Positions 43,496 through 53,446 of a DNA stretch of 64,000 nucleotides are shown here, piece after piece. Both the position numbers and the translations under genes were made by a program. Source of the stretch: VFMC01 sp040380855 (GTDB lineage Bacteria > Actinomycetota > Acidimicrobiia > Acidimicrobiales > Ilumatobacteraceae); assembly GCA_040380855.1 (NCBI GenBank), contig JBEIIG010000005.1:1-64000 (forward strand). The letters run 5' to 3'. Below the pieces are notes generated by a model. It ran no database searches. It saw only the letters and a list, made by a program, of their open reading frames with translations, and was not told the origin of the DNA. The first letter of the stretch is position 1; the number at the start of each line of letters is the position of its first letter.

Positions 43496-44416
43496 ATGAC
43501 CCTCGTCGAACCCGAGCACCAGCGGGCAGCCGCGCCCCCGCAGTCGGCGATCGACCCTGCCCTGGCGCTCGCACCCCTCCGGCAGGGCCGGTGCGATCCC
43601 ACCACCCGGCTCGCACCCGGCGAGTTCATCCGTGCCACCCTCACCCCGCACGGGCCCGGCACCGTGCACCTGCGCTGGCACACCGGGTCGATCGAGGCAC
43701 GGGCGTGGGGCCCCGGTGCCGACTGGATGCTGGCCCGTACCGACGCACTGGTGGGCCTCGCCGACACCGCGCACCGCTTCGACACCGCCCACCCCGCCAT
43801 CATGCGGGCCCAGCGCAACCACCCGCACCTGCGCCTCGGCGCCAGCGGCGACCTCTACCACGACCTCCTGCCCACCATCTTGGCCCAGCGCATCACCGCG
43901 GGCGAGGCCGTGGCCCAATGGCGGCGGCTGTGCGAGCGCCTCGGCGAGGCAGCACCCGGGCCGTTCCCGGGCCTGCTGCTGCCGCCCCGTCCCGAGCGGC
44001 TGGCAAGCACCCCGAGCTGGTGGTTCCACCCGCTCGGCATCGAACGCAAACGGGCCGAACCGCTCATCACCGTGGCCCGCCACAGCGAGTCGCTGTGGCG
44101 CTGGGCAGCACAGGGCAGCACCGTGTCGGCCACCAAACTCGCCCTGCTGCGCGGCGTGGGCGAATGGACCATCGGGGTGGTGCTCGGTCTGTCGCTCGGC
44201 GAGCCCGACGCCATCGCCGTCGGCGACTATCACCTGAAGAACACCGTGGCCTACGCCCTCGCCGGCGAGGCCCGCGCCACCGACGAACGCATGCTCGAAC
44301 TGCTCGCCCCCTACCGGGGCCAACGCGGCCGGGTGGTGCGCCTGCTGCAGCTCGACGGCCACGGCGCACCCAAGTTCGGGCCGCGCCAACGGGTGCTGCC
44401 CATGGCCCGGTGGTGA
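43496..44416 (+). CDS. DNA-3-methyladenine glycosylase-like HhH-GPD protein (AlkA-like)
   Basis: This 306-residue base-excision enzyme has an N-terminal beta domain followed by the helix-hairpin-helix (LLRGVGEWTIGVV, about 217-229) and the catalytic Asp244 (IAVGDYHLKN). The motif is typical of AlkA-type alkylbase glycosylases; there is no iron-sulfur Cys cluster as in EndoIII or MutY. ATG 43496 is chosen over the longer frame because TACCGT ends 6 nt before it. It stands alone between the crotonase and glycan genes. Confidence 0.88.
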   Translation: MTLVEPEHQRAAAPPQSAIDPALALAPLRQGRCDPTTRLAPGEFIRATLTPHGPGTVHLRWHTGSIEARAWGPGADWMLARTDALVGLADTAHRFDTAHPAIMRAQRNHPHLRLGASGDLYHDLLPTILAQRITAGEAVAQWRRLCERLGEAAPGPFPGLLLPPRPERLASTPSWWFHPLGIERKRAEPLITVARHSESLWRWAAQGSTVSATKLALLRGVGEWTIGVVLGLSLGEPDAIAVGDYHLKNTVAYALAGEARATDERMLELLAPYRGQRGRVVRLLQLDGHGAPKFGPRQRVLPMARW

Positions 44417-44446
44417 TCGCAGTGCCGTGTTAGCGTCGCTGCGCCG

Positions 44447-45631
44447 ATGACCGCCCTCGCCACTGCTCCGACCCATACCGACGAGTCCCAGTGGGCCTCG
44501 ATGCTGCGCCGCACGGCCGTCGCATTCGTGCTGTCCCGACTCTGTGTCATCGCCGGGGCGGCGATCGTGGCCGCCCAGGAAGTGGCCGAAGCCAACCGCG
44601 AGGGCCTGCCCCGCCCCAAGAACGCGGTCGGCCTCATCCTCCAGGTGCTCACGTCGTGGGACGGCGCCTGGTACTACCGCATCATCCGCGACTGGTACCC
44701 CACCAGCATCCCCACCACGATCACCTACGAGATGGCCGAGGCCCGGGCCGCCTTCTTCCCGGTGTACCCGCTCGTCGTGCGCGGCGCCGACGCCGTCCTG
44801 CCCGGCGGCGACGTGTTCGCCGGGCTGTTCGTCAACACGCTGCTCGGCGCGCTCGCCATCTGGCTCATCGGCCTGCTGGCGAAGACGGTGTACGGCGAGC
44901 GGGTCGCCTACCGCACCATGCTGCTGCTCATCTTCTTCCCCGGCAGCTTCGTGCTCAGCTTCACTTACTCCGAGGCCACGTTGCTGGCGGTGGCGGGCGG
45001 CTGCCTGCTGTGTCTGCAGCATCGTCACTGGGCCGCCGCCGGGGTGCTCGCCGCCCTCGGGACGGCCACCCGCCCGAACGGCCTCGCCCTCGTCGCCGCA
45101 TGCGCCGTCGCTGCGCTGCTCGCCATCCGCGACCGACGCGAGTGGCGATCACTCATCGCCCCCGTGCTGGCCCCGCTCGGCTTCATCGTGTTCCAGTGGT
45201 ACCTCTACGAACGCACCGGTGAATGGGCGTGGTTCCGTGTGCAGACCGAGGCCTGGGACGAGGGAACCAGTTTCGGCTGGACCGCGGTGAAGAACACGCT
45301 CGAAGCCTTCACCCATCCGCTGTCGTCGCCCACCGACATCCTCACCGCAGTGTCGTTCCTCACCATGATCGCGATGGTGGTGGTGATGTGGCGCAAACGC
45401 CTGCCGGCACCGTGGGTGGCGTTCACCCTGGTCGTGCTCGCGCTGATGATCCTTCCCGCCACCGTCACCGCCCGACCGCGCTTCTTGTTCACCGCCTTCC
45501 CATTGTTCATCGCGGTCGCGGCCTGGTGGCCCGAGGAGCACGAGGAGGCCTGGGGGGCCACCATCGCCATGGGCGCCGCTGGCCTCGTCACCCTCACCGG
45601 GCTCTACGGCGTCCTCGGCGCCATTCCGTGA
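44447..45631 (+). CDS. GT-C glycosyltransferase, PIG-V-like (probable polyprenol-linked mannosyltransferase)
   Basis: This 394-residue multispanning protein has about 9-10 helices. After helix 1 comes an extracytoplasmic loop with SWDGAWYYRI, the Trp-Asp motif that marks PIG-V-type mannosyltransferases, followed by FFPVYPLVVR. Such enzymes use polyprenyl-phosphate-mannose, which the Dpm1-like product of 61994-62728 could supply. Its stop overlaps the AftD GTG as GTGA, so mannosyl and arabinosyl transfer steps are probably co-expressed. TAGCGT (44431-44436) ends 10 nt before ATG 44447. Confidence 0.8.
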   Translation: MTALATAPTHTDESQWASMLRRTAVAFVLSRLCVIAGAAIVAAQEVAEANREGLPRPKNAVGLILQVLTSWDGAWYYRIIRDWYPTSIPTTITYEMAEARAAFFPVYPLVVRGADAVLPGGDVFAGLFVNTLLGALAIWLIGLLAKTVYGERVAYRTMLLLIFFPGSFVLSFTYSEATLLAVAGGCLLCLQHRHWAAAGVLAALGTATRPNGLALVAACAVAALLAIRDRREWRSLIAPVLAPLGFIVFQWYLYERTGEWAWFRVQTEAWDEGTSFGWTAVKNTLEAFTHPLSSPTDILTAVSFLTMIAMVVVMWRKRLPAPWVAFTLVVLALMILPATVTARPRFLFTAFPLFIAVAAWWPEEHEEAWGATIAMGAAGLVTLTGLYGVLGAIP

Positions 45632-48600
45632 GCACCCGGCGATACCGACCTGCAGCGACGCTGGGCGTCTGGCTGCTGGCCGCATTCGCCTACCTGCCGG
45701 CACTCACCGCCGCACCCGGGCGGATGCCAACCGACACCAAGCTCTACCTGTACCTCGACCCCGGTCGGCTGATCGCCGATGCGCCGTTCACCTGGGACAC
45801 CCGCCAGTTCGCCGGGTGGGTACCGCACCAGACCATCGCCTACCTGTGGCCGTCGGGCCCGTGGTTCTGGACGATGGAACACCTCGGGGTTCCCGACTGG
45901 GTGGCCCACCGGCTGTGGATCGGCACGATCCTCTTCCTCGGCGGCCTCGGCGTGCGCTGGGCGGCTCGGCACCTCGGCCTGTCGACCCTCGCCGCCACCG
46001 TTGCCGGGCTCGTGTACGCGCTGTCGCCCTATGTGCTGCCCTACATCTCGCGCACCTCGGTGATGCTGCTGCCCTGGGCCGGGGTGGGCTGGCTCGTCGG
46101 CCTCACCATCCGCGTCGCCCACCGGCGCACCCGATGGCGCGACGCAGCTCTGTTCGCACTGGTCGTACTCACCATCGGCGCGGTGAACGCCACCGCCCTC
46201 GCCCTGGTGGCACCCGCGCCGGTGCTGTGGTTGCTGCACGCCGCCTGCGCCCGAACGATCACCTGGCGCCGTGCCGCCACTGCCGCGCTGCAACTCGGTG
46301 CACTCAGCCTGGCGGTGTCGATGTGGTGGATCGTCATGCTCGTCGTGCAGGGCCGCCACGGCGCCGACGTGCTGGCGTTCTCCGAGACACTCGAGGCCGT
46401 GTCGCTCACCTCGGTCAGCACCGAGACCCTCCGCGGCCTCGGCTACTGGTTGTTCTACATCCGCGACCCGTATGCGTTCACCACCACTGCGTCGATCGAC
46501 TACATGGGCTCGAGCCTGGTCATCGTCGCCGGCTACGCCCTCACCGTGGTGTGCCTGGCCGGCCTCGCCGTCACCCGCTGGGGCCAGCGTCGCTATGCGG
46601 CGTGGATGGTGGTGGTCGGCATCGTGCTGGCCGTCGGCGTGCACCCGATCACCGACCCCTCACCGCTGATGCGACCGCTCGCCGACTCGGGCCTCGGCCT
46701 GGCCCTGCGCAGCAGCACCCGCGCCCTGCCCCTCAGCACCTTCGGCCTGGCGCTCGGTGCCGGTGCACTCGTCACGGCCATCGCCACCACCCGCTTCCGG
46801 GTGCGCCTGCTCGCCGCGCCGATGGTGGTGCTGCTGGCCGTCGTCAACCTGCCGGCGCTGTGGAACGGCAGGTTCGTCGATCCCGCCCTCGAACGCGACC
46901 AGGACCCTCCGGCGGCATGGCTCGACGCGGTCGGCCGCCTCGACGCCGGCTCGAGCGAGTACCGGGTGATGCAACTGCCCGGCTCGGAGTTCGGCGCGTT
47001 CCGGTGGGGCTACACCGTCGACCCACCGCTGCCCGGCCTCACCCGCAAACCGCTCGTCACCCGCGATCTGCTGCCGCTCGGTAGCCCCGGCGCGATGGAT
47101 CTGCTCTATGCGCTCGACAACCGCTTCCAGGCGGGCACCGTCGACCCTGCGTCGATCGCTCCGGTGGCACGCCTCTTGGGCGCCGACACCATCTGGGTGG
47201 CCGACGACCTCGCCTTCGACCGGTTCCGCACCCCCCGCCCCGAGGTGGTGGCCGACCTCTTCGCCGACCGCCCCGCAGGCCTGGGCGCACCGGTGCCGTA
47301 CGGTGCGCCCGCACCCAACGTGCCCGACGTGCCGATGGTCGACGAACAACAACTCGGCGACCCTCGGGTGGGCACCGCACTGCCCACGGTGGAACTGGTA
47401 CCGGTCGAGCAACCCGTGCCCATCGTGCGTACTGCAACCCGCACCGTGTTGCTGGCGGGCAGCGGCGACGGTGTGGTCGACGCCGCCGCCGCCCAACTGC
47501 TGCAGGGCGACGAGGTGATCCGCTACGCGGCCGATCTCACCGGCGACGAACGCGCCCGCGCGCTCGCCGACGCCGACGCCACCGGTGCGGGGCACTCGAC
47601 CGTGGTGGTCACCGACAGCAACCGCGACCGGGCGGCGCACTGGCGCGGCTCGCAGGACGTGAGCGGGCTGACCGAGACGGGCGGCCCCGAACCCGACGTC
47701 ACCCGCTACAACTCGGCCGATCAGCGCCTGACAGTGTTCACCAACCAGGACAGGGCGAACCAGACCGTCGCCCTGCTCGACGACGGCTCGGGCGACTTGG
47801 GCCGCTTCCGCGTGCGCGCCAGCGCGTACGGCGAACCGTTCGCCTACCGGCCCGAGGACCGCCCGGCCATGGCGGTCGACGGTAACCCGGCCACGGCCTG
47901 GGTGGTGGCCGACCGGTTCGACCCCGTCGGCGACTCGATCGAGCTGTCAGCCACCGAAGGCACCCTGCGCCTGCTGCAGCCGCAGGACGCGACGGCGAAT
48001 CGGGTGATCAGCCGCGTGCGCATCGACGAGGCCGATGGCGCCAGCCGCCTGGTCGACCTCGGCGACTCATCGCTGCGCCCACCCGGGCAGGCGGTGGAAC
48101 TCGACAGCACCGGGCCGGTCACCATCACCGTGCTTGCCGTCGCAGCGCGCGCCGCGGGCACCGACAGCGGTCCGTCAGCCGTCGGGTTCGCCGAACTGGG
48201 CCCGGTCGCCACCGAGGTGACCGTGCTGCCCACCGACCTCCTCGACGAGATCGACGCCGACACCCGATTGGCGATCGTGCTCACCCGCGAACGCACACGG
48301 CCCAGCGATCGGTGGCGCGACGACCCCGAAGCGGCGATGGCGCGCCAGTTCACACTCCCCGTCGCGCGTTCGTTCGACACCACCGTCACACTCCGGCTCG
48401 ATGCCCGCGCCACCGACACCGTGCTGGCCCGGCTCGCCGGCCGCACGCCGGTGGCCATCGCATCGGCGCACCTCACGGGCATTCCCTCCGCCGGTGCCGC
48501 TGCCGCCGTCGACGGCGACCCGGCCACGGCGTGGACCACCCCGTTCGGACAGGCCGTCGGCTCGGCGCTCACCCTGGCGATCGACCCCGGCCGCGGTGGC

Positions 48601-49953
48601 GACCGCTTCGACCTGGTCCAACCCGTCGACGCACTGCACTCGCCCATCACCGCCCTGCACGTGCTGGCAGGCGACACGGCAGTAACCGTCGACGTGCCCA
48701 CCCCCGACGCCACCGGACGCTCGACCGTGGTGCTCCCGGCAGCGCTGCCCGCCGGTGCCGACCGCATCACGCTCACCATCGCCGGCGTCGAACCGCGCCG
48801 CACGATCGATCGACGCTACGGCGAGCCCACCGTGCTACCCGCCGCCGTGGCCGAGGTGACGGGCCTGGCACTCGCCGCCGCCGACAGCGTCGAACGTCCG
48901 CTCGGCTGCCGCACCGACCTCGTCAGCGTCGACGGCACCCCGGTGGGCATCGACCTCACCGCCACCGACCTCGATCGCCTGCTCGCCGGCGACGCCGTCG
49001 ACGCGACCACGTGCGACGGCTCGCCGCTCGAACTCACCGCCGGCACACATCGCATCGTCACCGGCGCCGGCCTCGACGCCGCCACCACCACCGGACTCGA
49101 CGTCGACCGCATCACCCTTCGCTCGTCGTATGCATGGAACGACGGCCTCCCCGCGCCACCTGCAGTGTCGGTCGAGCGGACCCGCACCACCCGCACCGCC
49201 ACCGTCGGCCCGTGCCCCGAGGGCTGCTGGCTGGTGCTGGGCGAGGGCTACAACGACGCCTGGACCGCATCGGTGGCCACCGCCGGCGTCAGCACCACGC
49301 TCGGCCCACCGCAGCAGGTGAGCGGTGGCTTCAACGGCTGGTACCTCCCGCCGAGCGATCAGACACGTGTCGTCACGACCACCTGGACACCCCAGTCGTC
49401 GCTGAACATCGCCCTGCTCATCGCCGCCCTCGGCGTGCTCGGGTGCTTGGCGCTGGCCCTGCTCGACCGGCGCTCGGCACAGTCGATCCCGACGTGCGAA
49501 CCACCCGCCTGGAGCGCCCTCGACCGTCGCGCCAGCACCCTCGAGGCCGCCACCGCTGCGATCGCCCTCGTGCTCGGTTCGGCACTGCTCATCGAACCGC
49601 GCTGGGCGGTGATCGCCATCGCACCTGCCGCCGTCGTGGTGGTGACTCGACGGCCGCGGCTCGCGGCATGGGCTTCGGTCGCACTCGCCGCCTGCCTCGG
49701 AGCCGCCGTTCTGCTCCTGCAACGCCGCCACCGTTACTTCCCCGACGCGGCCTGGCCCGGCCACTTCGAGCACCTGCACCATGCCGGGCTCTTCGTCGTG
49801 GTGCTGCTGGGCGCTGCGTGCGTGGGCAGCGACCTGCCACCGCTGGCACGACACCGACGCATCCGGATCCGCCGAAGCGCTCCCGACGACGATCAGGGGT
49901 CGATGGCGGCGTCGACGAGCGAGCCGACCAGGAACGAGTCGCTCACCCAGTAG
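45628..49953 (+). CDS. Alpha-(1->3)-arabinofuranosyltransferase family protein (AftD-like)
   Basis: This 1441-residue membrane enzyme has an N-terminal GT-C part of about 500 residues. Its PTDTKLYLYLDPGRLIADAPF segment resembles the DTK/DPG region of mycobacterial AftD, an arabinan branching enzyme that uses decaprenyl-phospho-arabinose. The long soluble part contains at least two carbohydrate-binding-like motifs (VDGNPATAWV and VDGDPATAWTTP), and hydrophobic helices near the C terminus follow. Length is close to that of mycobacterial AftD. GTG 45628 overlaps the upstream stop as GTGA. The last 61 nt overlap the convergent acyltransferase gene. The acceptor is unknown here. Confidence 0.88.
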   Translation: MSTRRYRPAATLGVWLLAAFAYLPALTAAPGRMPTDTKLYLYLDPGRLIADAPFTWDTRQFAGWVPHQTIAYLWPSGPWFWTMEHLGVPDWVAHRLWIGTILFLGGLGVRWAARHLGLSTLAATVAGLVYALSPYVLPYISRTSVMLLPWAGVGWLVGLTIRVAHRRTRWRDAALFALVVLTIGAVNATALALVAPAPVLWLLHAACARTITWRRAATAALQLGALSLAVSMWWIVMLVVQGRHGADVLAFSETLEAVSLTSVSTETLRGLGYWLFYIRDPYAFTTTASIDYMGSSLVIVAGYALTVVCLAGLAVTRWGQRRYAAWMVVVGIVLAVGVHPITDPSPLMRPLADSGLGLALRSSTRALPLSTFGLALGAGALVTAIATTRFRVRLLAAPMVVLLAVVNLPALWNGRFVDPALERDQDPPAAWLDAVGRLDAGSSEYRVMQLPGSEFGAFRWGYTVDPPLPGLTRKPLVTRDLLPLGSPGAMDLLYALDNRFQAGTVDPASIAPVARLLGADTIWVADDLAFDRFRTPRPEVVADLFADRPAGLGAPVPYGAPAPNVPDVPMVDEQQLGDPRVGTALPTVELVPVEQPVPIVRTATRTVLLAGSGDGVVDAAAAQLLQGDEVIRYAADLTGDERARALADADATGAGHSTVVVTDSNRDRAAHWRGSQDVSGLTETGGPEPDVTRYNSADQRLTVFTNQDRANQTVALLDDGSGDLGRFRVRASAYGEPFAYRPEDRPAMAVDGNPATAWVVADRFDPVGDSIELSATEGTLRLLQPQDATANRVISRVRIDEADGASRLVDLGDSSLRPPGQAVELDSTGPVTITVLAVAARAAGTDSGPSAVGFAELGPVATEVTVLPTDLLDEIDADTRLAIVLTRERTRPSDRWRDDPEAAMARQFTLPVARSFDTTVTLRLDARATDTVLARLAGRTPVAIASAHLTGIPSAGAAAAVDGDPATAWTTPFGQAVGSALTLAIDPGRGGDRFDLVQPVDALHSPITALHVLAGDTAVTVDVPTPDATGRSTVVLPAALPAGADRITLTIAGVEPRRTIDRRYGEPTVLPAAVAEVTGLALAAADSVERPLGCRTDLVSVDGTPVGIDLTATDLDRLLAGDAVDATTCDGSPLELTAGTHRIVTGAGLDAATTTGLDVDRITLRSSYAWNDGLPAPPAVSVERTRTTRTATVGPCPEGCWLVLGEGYNDAWTASVATAGVSTTLGPPQQVSGGFNGWYLPPSDQTRVVTTTWTPQSSLNIALLIAALGVLGCLALALLDRRSAQSIPTCEPPAWSALDRRASTLEAATAAIALVLGSALLIEPRWAVIAIAPAAVVVVTRRPRLAAWASVALAACLGAAVLLLQRRHRYFPDAAWPGHFEHLHHAGLFVVVLLGAACVGSDLPPLARHRRIRIRRSAPDDDQGSMAASTSEPTRNESLTQ

Positions 49954-51986
49954 GAGCCTTCGGGCGACCAGTGCAGGCCGTCGGGCCGCAGACCGGTGTC
50001 GACCCGGCGGCCGGCCGCCGTGAGCCATCCATCGAGGTCGACCACTCGCACCACGTCGGGATACTCGGCCGCCACCTGTCGGATCACGTCGTGCTGCACC
50101 TCGTAGCGGGCCGGGTTGCGCATCACCCGTTGCGCACCCTCGAACGGGGCGATCGGCTTGGGAGGCAGCACCCACGCGATGCGCGGCACCCCGGCGCCGA
50201 CGAGTCGTCCGGCCATCGTGCGATACGCCACCAGCATCCGTTCGCGGTACCGCGGGTCGAGGGGGTCGAGCGGGCCTTCGCCGTCGCTCCACACCCGGTT
50301 CTCGACGTCGCGCATCGTCACCATCAGCATCACCACATCGGGCTGTGTGTCGGCCAGCACTGCGGGCAACTGGTCGTCGAGCAGCAGGCGGCACGGTTCC
50401 ACCCAGTCGATCGAGCCGTCGGTGGGCACCACCCCGTCGCGCAGGAACCCGCACCCCGGTGTGGCCGCGGGTCGCACCCGGGCGATGTCGCGATGATCGG
50501 CAGCCCAGGCAACGAGTCCCTCGGCGGTCGATTGCGCCGTCGAGTCGCCCACCACCACGATGCGCACCGGACGCGACACTGCGGGCACCGGCACCGTCGG
50601 CGCCGTCGCTCCCACCGTGGTCGTGGGCGCAGTCGTGGCGGCCGCGGGCGGGCTGGACTCGGACGGGGCGGACTCGGTCGGGGCGGACTCGGACGGGGCG
50701 GAGTCGGACGGGGCGGACTCGGACGGGGCGGACTCGGACGGGGCGGCCAGGGTGGTGACCGGCACCAGCGGCGCCAGGCTGCCGCTCACCGACTCGATGT
50801 CGGCAGCGGCCGCCACCTCGGCATCGGCCGCGGCCACCCAGGTACCGGTGCGGGCAGGAACCACCACGATCGCGGCCACGGCCACGGCCAGGCTGGCGGC
50901 GGCACCGGTCAGCACGGGCCGCCACCCCACCGCTGCCGACCGGCGGATCGGACGCTCGATCAGGCGGTACGACATCACGGCGGCAATCAGCGTGATGCCC
51001 ACCCGGAGGGCGAACAGTGCTGCACCGTCGAGCGATACACGATCGGCGGTGACCACGGCGAAGATCGGCCAGTGGTACAGGTAGACCCCGTAGCTGATCG
51101 TGCCCAGCCACACCAGCGGCTGCAGCGACAGCAATCGCCGCACCGGCCCGTCGACCTGGAGTCCGGCGATCAGCGCCGTCGACGCCAGCGCGAACACCGG
51201 GAGCCATCCCCGGTACGCAGGCCCGCTCGCCGCCGGCCAGGTGACCGCCGCGACGAGCACCACCATGAGCGCCAGCGGCGCCGCCCGACCGACCGTTCGC
51301 GGCACTCGGCGCCCCTCGTGCAGCAGGGCCGCCAACGCAGCGCCCACGAGGATCTCGCCCATGCGGGCCGGTGTCGACCAGTACGCCGCATCGCCGCCCC
51401 ACACCGCTGCGATCATCGGCGCTGCGATCGCGCCCACCAGCGCCATGGCACCCACCGACATCGTCACGCGGCGGCGCGAACGCGCCCGGCGCAGCACGGC
51501 CAGCATCACCAGCGGCCACACCCAGTAGAACTGCTCCTCGATCGACAGCGACCAGTAGTGCTCGAGCGGCGCCACCCGACCCAGCGAGGCGTTCACCAGA
51601 TCGGCGTAGCTGGCGTCGCCGAACAGCTTCACCCAGTTCTCCACCTGCAACGCCGACCCCACCACATCGCGGGTGAGTGCCCGGTCCCAGCGCCACGCGC
51701 CGAACGCAGCGGCGAGCACCACCACCGCCAGCAGCACCAGGCTGGCGGGGAGCAGGCGCTTCACCCGACGGGTGTAGAAGCTGCGCAGATCGATCCGGCC
51801 CGTGCGGTCGTGTTCCACCAGCAGCAGCGACGAGATCAGGTAGCCCGACAGCGTGAAGAACACCGAGACACCCACATAGCCACCGGTCATCCAGGTGAAG
51901 CCACCGTGAAAGCACAGCACCAAGGCCACCGCCAGCGCGCGCAGCCCGTCGAGCGCAGGCTGGTACGCAAGGGTGCGCCCGCTCAC
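49893..51986 (-). CDS. OafA/acyltransferase_3 with C-terminal SGNH domain, copy 1
   Basis: This 697-residue protein has an N-terminal acyltransferase_3 membrane domain (about 11 helices) with the family start YQPALDGLRALAVALVLCFH. A Ser/Ala/Pro/Glu repeat linker follows, then an extracytoplasmic SGNH domain with a GDS block (IVVVGDSTAQSTAEG) and a C-terminal His region. The family O-acetylates cell-surface polysaccharides. GTG 51986 overlaps the stop of the neighbouring GT-C gene as GTGA. A longer frame to 53369 arises only because that gene carries a frameshift. The linker is encoded by the 15-bp repeat at 50656-50745. Confidence 0.9.
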   Translation of the reverse strand: MSGRTLAYQPALDGLRALAVALVLCFHGGFTWMTGGYVGVSVFFTLSGYLISSLLLVEHDRTGRIDLRSFYTRRVKRLLPASLVLLAVVVLAAAFGAWRWDRALTRDVVGSALQVENWVKLFGDASYADLVNASLGRVAPLEHYWSLSIEEQFYWVWPLVMLAVLRRARSRRRVTMSVGAMALVGAIAAPMIAAVWGGDAAYWSTPARMGEILVGAALAALLHEGRRVPRTVGRAAPLALMVVLVAAVTWPAASGPAYRGWLPVFALASTALIAGLQVDGPVRRLLSLQPLVWLGTISYGVYLYHWPIFAVVTADRVSLDGAALFALRVGITLIAAVMSYRLIERPIRRSAAVGWRPVLTGAAASLAVAVAAIVVVPARTGTWVAAADAEVAAAADIESVSGSLAPLVPVTTLAAPSESAPSESAPSDSAPSESAPTESAPSESSPPAAATTAPTTTVGATAPTVPVPAVSRPVRIVVVGDSTAQSTAEGLVAWAADHRDIARVRPAATPGCGFLRDGVVPTDGSIDWVEPCRLLLDDQLPAVLADTQPDVVMLMVTMRDVENRVWSDGEGPLDPLDPRYRERMLVAYRTMAGRLVGAGVPRIAWVLPPKPIAPFEGAQRVMRNPARYEVQHDVIRQVAAEYPDVVRVVDLDGWLTAAGRRVDTGLRPDGLHWSPEGSYWVSDSFLVGSLVDAAIDP
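50656..50745. repeat. 15-bp coding tandem repeat, six copies
   Basis: Six consecutive 15-bp units (GACTCGGACGGGGCG with single changes) encode the (SESAP)-like linker of the acyltransferase on the minus strand. Units 1, 3, 5 and 6 are identical; units 2 and 4 differ by one base. The low divergence suggests recent expansion by slippage. Confidence 0.92.
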
Positions 51987-53300
51987 GACAGCTCGCCGTC
52001 CCGTGTCGCTGGCCCGGCACCCGATCGGGCCGCAGCTCGGGCCGTCAGCCAGGTGGCGATCGCCATCGCTGCTGCAACCACCACGGTGGGTTCGAGCGGC
52101 GAGCGGATGCGGTGTGCCCCGTAGAACAACACCGTCGTCACCGCCACCGTCAGCACCGGCACGAGCAACAGTCGCCGAGCGCCGCGCTCGGTGCGCCGCA
52201 GGCCCACCACCGCCAGCGGGGCGAGCACCCACCAGGCCACGATCCCGGCCCACGACGCCCAGCGGTAACGCTCCTCGCCCTCGTCCTGGTCGACCAAGCG
52301 GTCGAGGCCGTACAGATCGAGCGAGCGACCCACACGCGCGGCCACCACCACCGGCAGGCGTTCGGCGTGTTCGCGGGCATAGGCGAACGCCCGCGACCGC
52401 AACTCGGCCGAACGCACCGACGGGTCGACATCGGCCAGCACTCCGGGCGGATCGGCCACGCACAGCAGCGACCAGTTGCCCAGATCGGGCCCGTGGAACG
52501 CCTGGTCGCAGTAGGTGCCCCCCAGGGTGGTGCCATCGTTGGTCGTCAACAGCACGGGCCGTTCGAAGCGCACCATGTTGAACACCGCCCAGGGTGCCAG
52601 CACCGCCGCTGCCGTGGCCATCACCAGCACCGGGGTGCGCCAGTCGCGGCGCAGCTCGAACCAGCACCACAACGCAACCAGTGGAATCGCCAGCACCAGC
52701 TCGCTGCGCGCCAGCGCAGCCAGGCCCAGCAACACCCCCCAGCGGCACGAGGCGGCGCACCGATGGGGCCTCACGCCAGCGCAGGGCCGTCAGCAGCACC
52801 GATCCCACGCACAGCGTGCTCACGCTCTCCGACATGATCAGGCCGTCGTTCATCCAGAGGTTGGGGTACAGCGCAGCGATCCACGCCGCCACCACGCCGG
52901 CTCGGGCACCGGCCACTCCGTCAGGGGCCACTCCGTCACGGGCCACTCCTGAGGCCACCCGGCGCGCCACGGCGGCGAGCACGACGATGGTGGCCACACC
53001 GCACAGCACGGTGACGATCCGCTGCCACGGCTCGGGGTGATCCATCCAGCTGAGCGGCGCCATCAGCACCGAGGTGAGCGGGCCGTGCTCGGCACCGGGC
53101 TGGTCGACGAACAGTTCACGGAACCACACACCGCGCGCCAACTGCTTCGCCTGGCCCGAGTAGTAGATCGAGTCGTTCAACAGCAGCGGTTGGTGCCACT
53201 TGTCGACGGCCAGCACCCCGACCCGCCAGAGCGCGCCCACCACCACCGCCGCCACCACACCGGGGCTCAGCAGCGCACCACGTGGTTCGGGTGGGTTCAT
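51983..53300 (-). pseudogene. GT-C-type membrane glycosyltransferase interrupted by a frameshift
   Basis: The reading starts at ATG 53300 (MNPPEPRGALLSPG) and reads a multispanning protein with LNDSIYYSGQAKQLARG and LWMNDGLIMSE in the ArnT/PMT style. The frame then breaks in a run of six G on the minus strand (plus strand C6 at 52735-52740) and continues in another frame to 51983 (ARSELVLAIPLVALW onward). Removing one G joins RRLVPLG to VLLGLAALARSE and restores one continuous protein of about 438 residues. It may be a sequencing error rather than a real mutation. The stop overlaps the acyltransferase GTG. Substrate is unknown. Confidence 0.8.
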
Positions 53301-53446
53301 ACGGTCGGCAGTCGGCACCCGGCGGCATCCATCGTGAACGTCGCGCCCGACTGGCGCGCAGCAGGCCACACGCTAGCGTTGGCTGCTCGTCGGTCGGGGG
53401 GCGGCGCACGCCCGCCGACAGGCGCCACAGGAGGACTCTGCACGCC

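Noticed and set aside
49893..53369. A 1158-aa frame that looks like a GT-C/acyltransferase fusion
   Set aside because: The middle part is non-biological sequence caused by the frameshift at 52735-52740. The acyltransferase starts at GTG 51986 and the GT-C gene continues in another frame to 51983.
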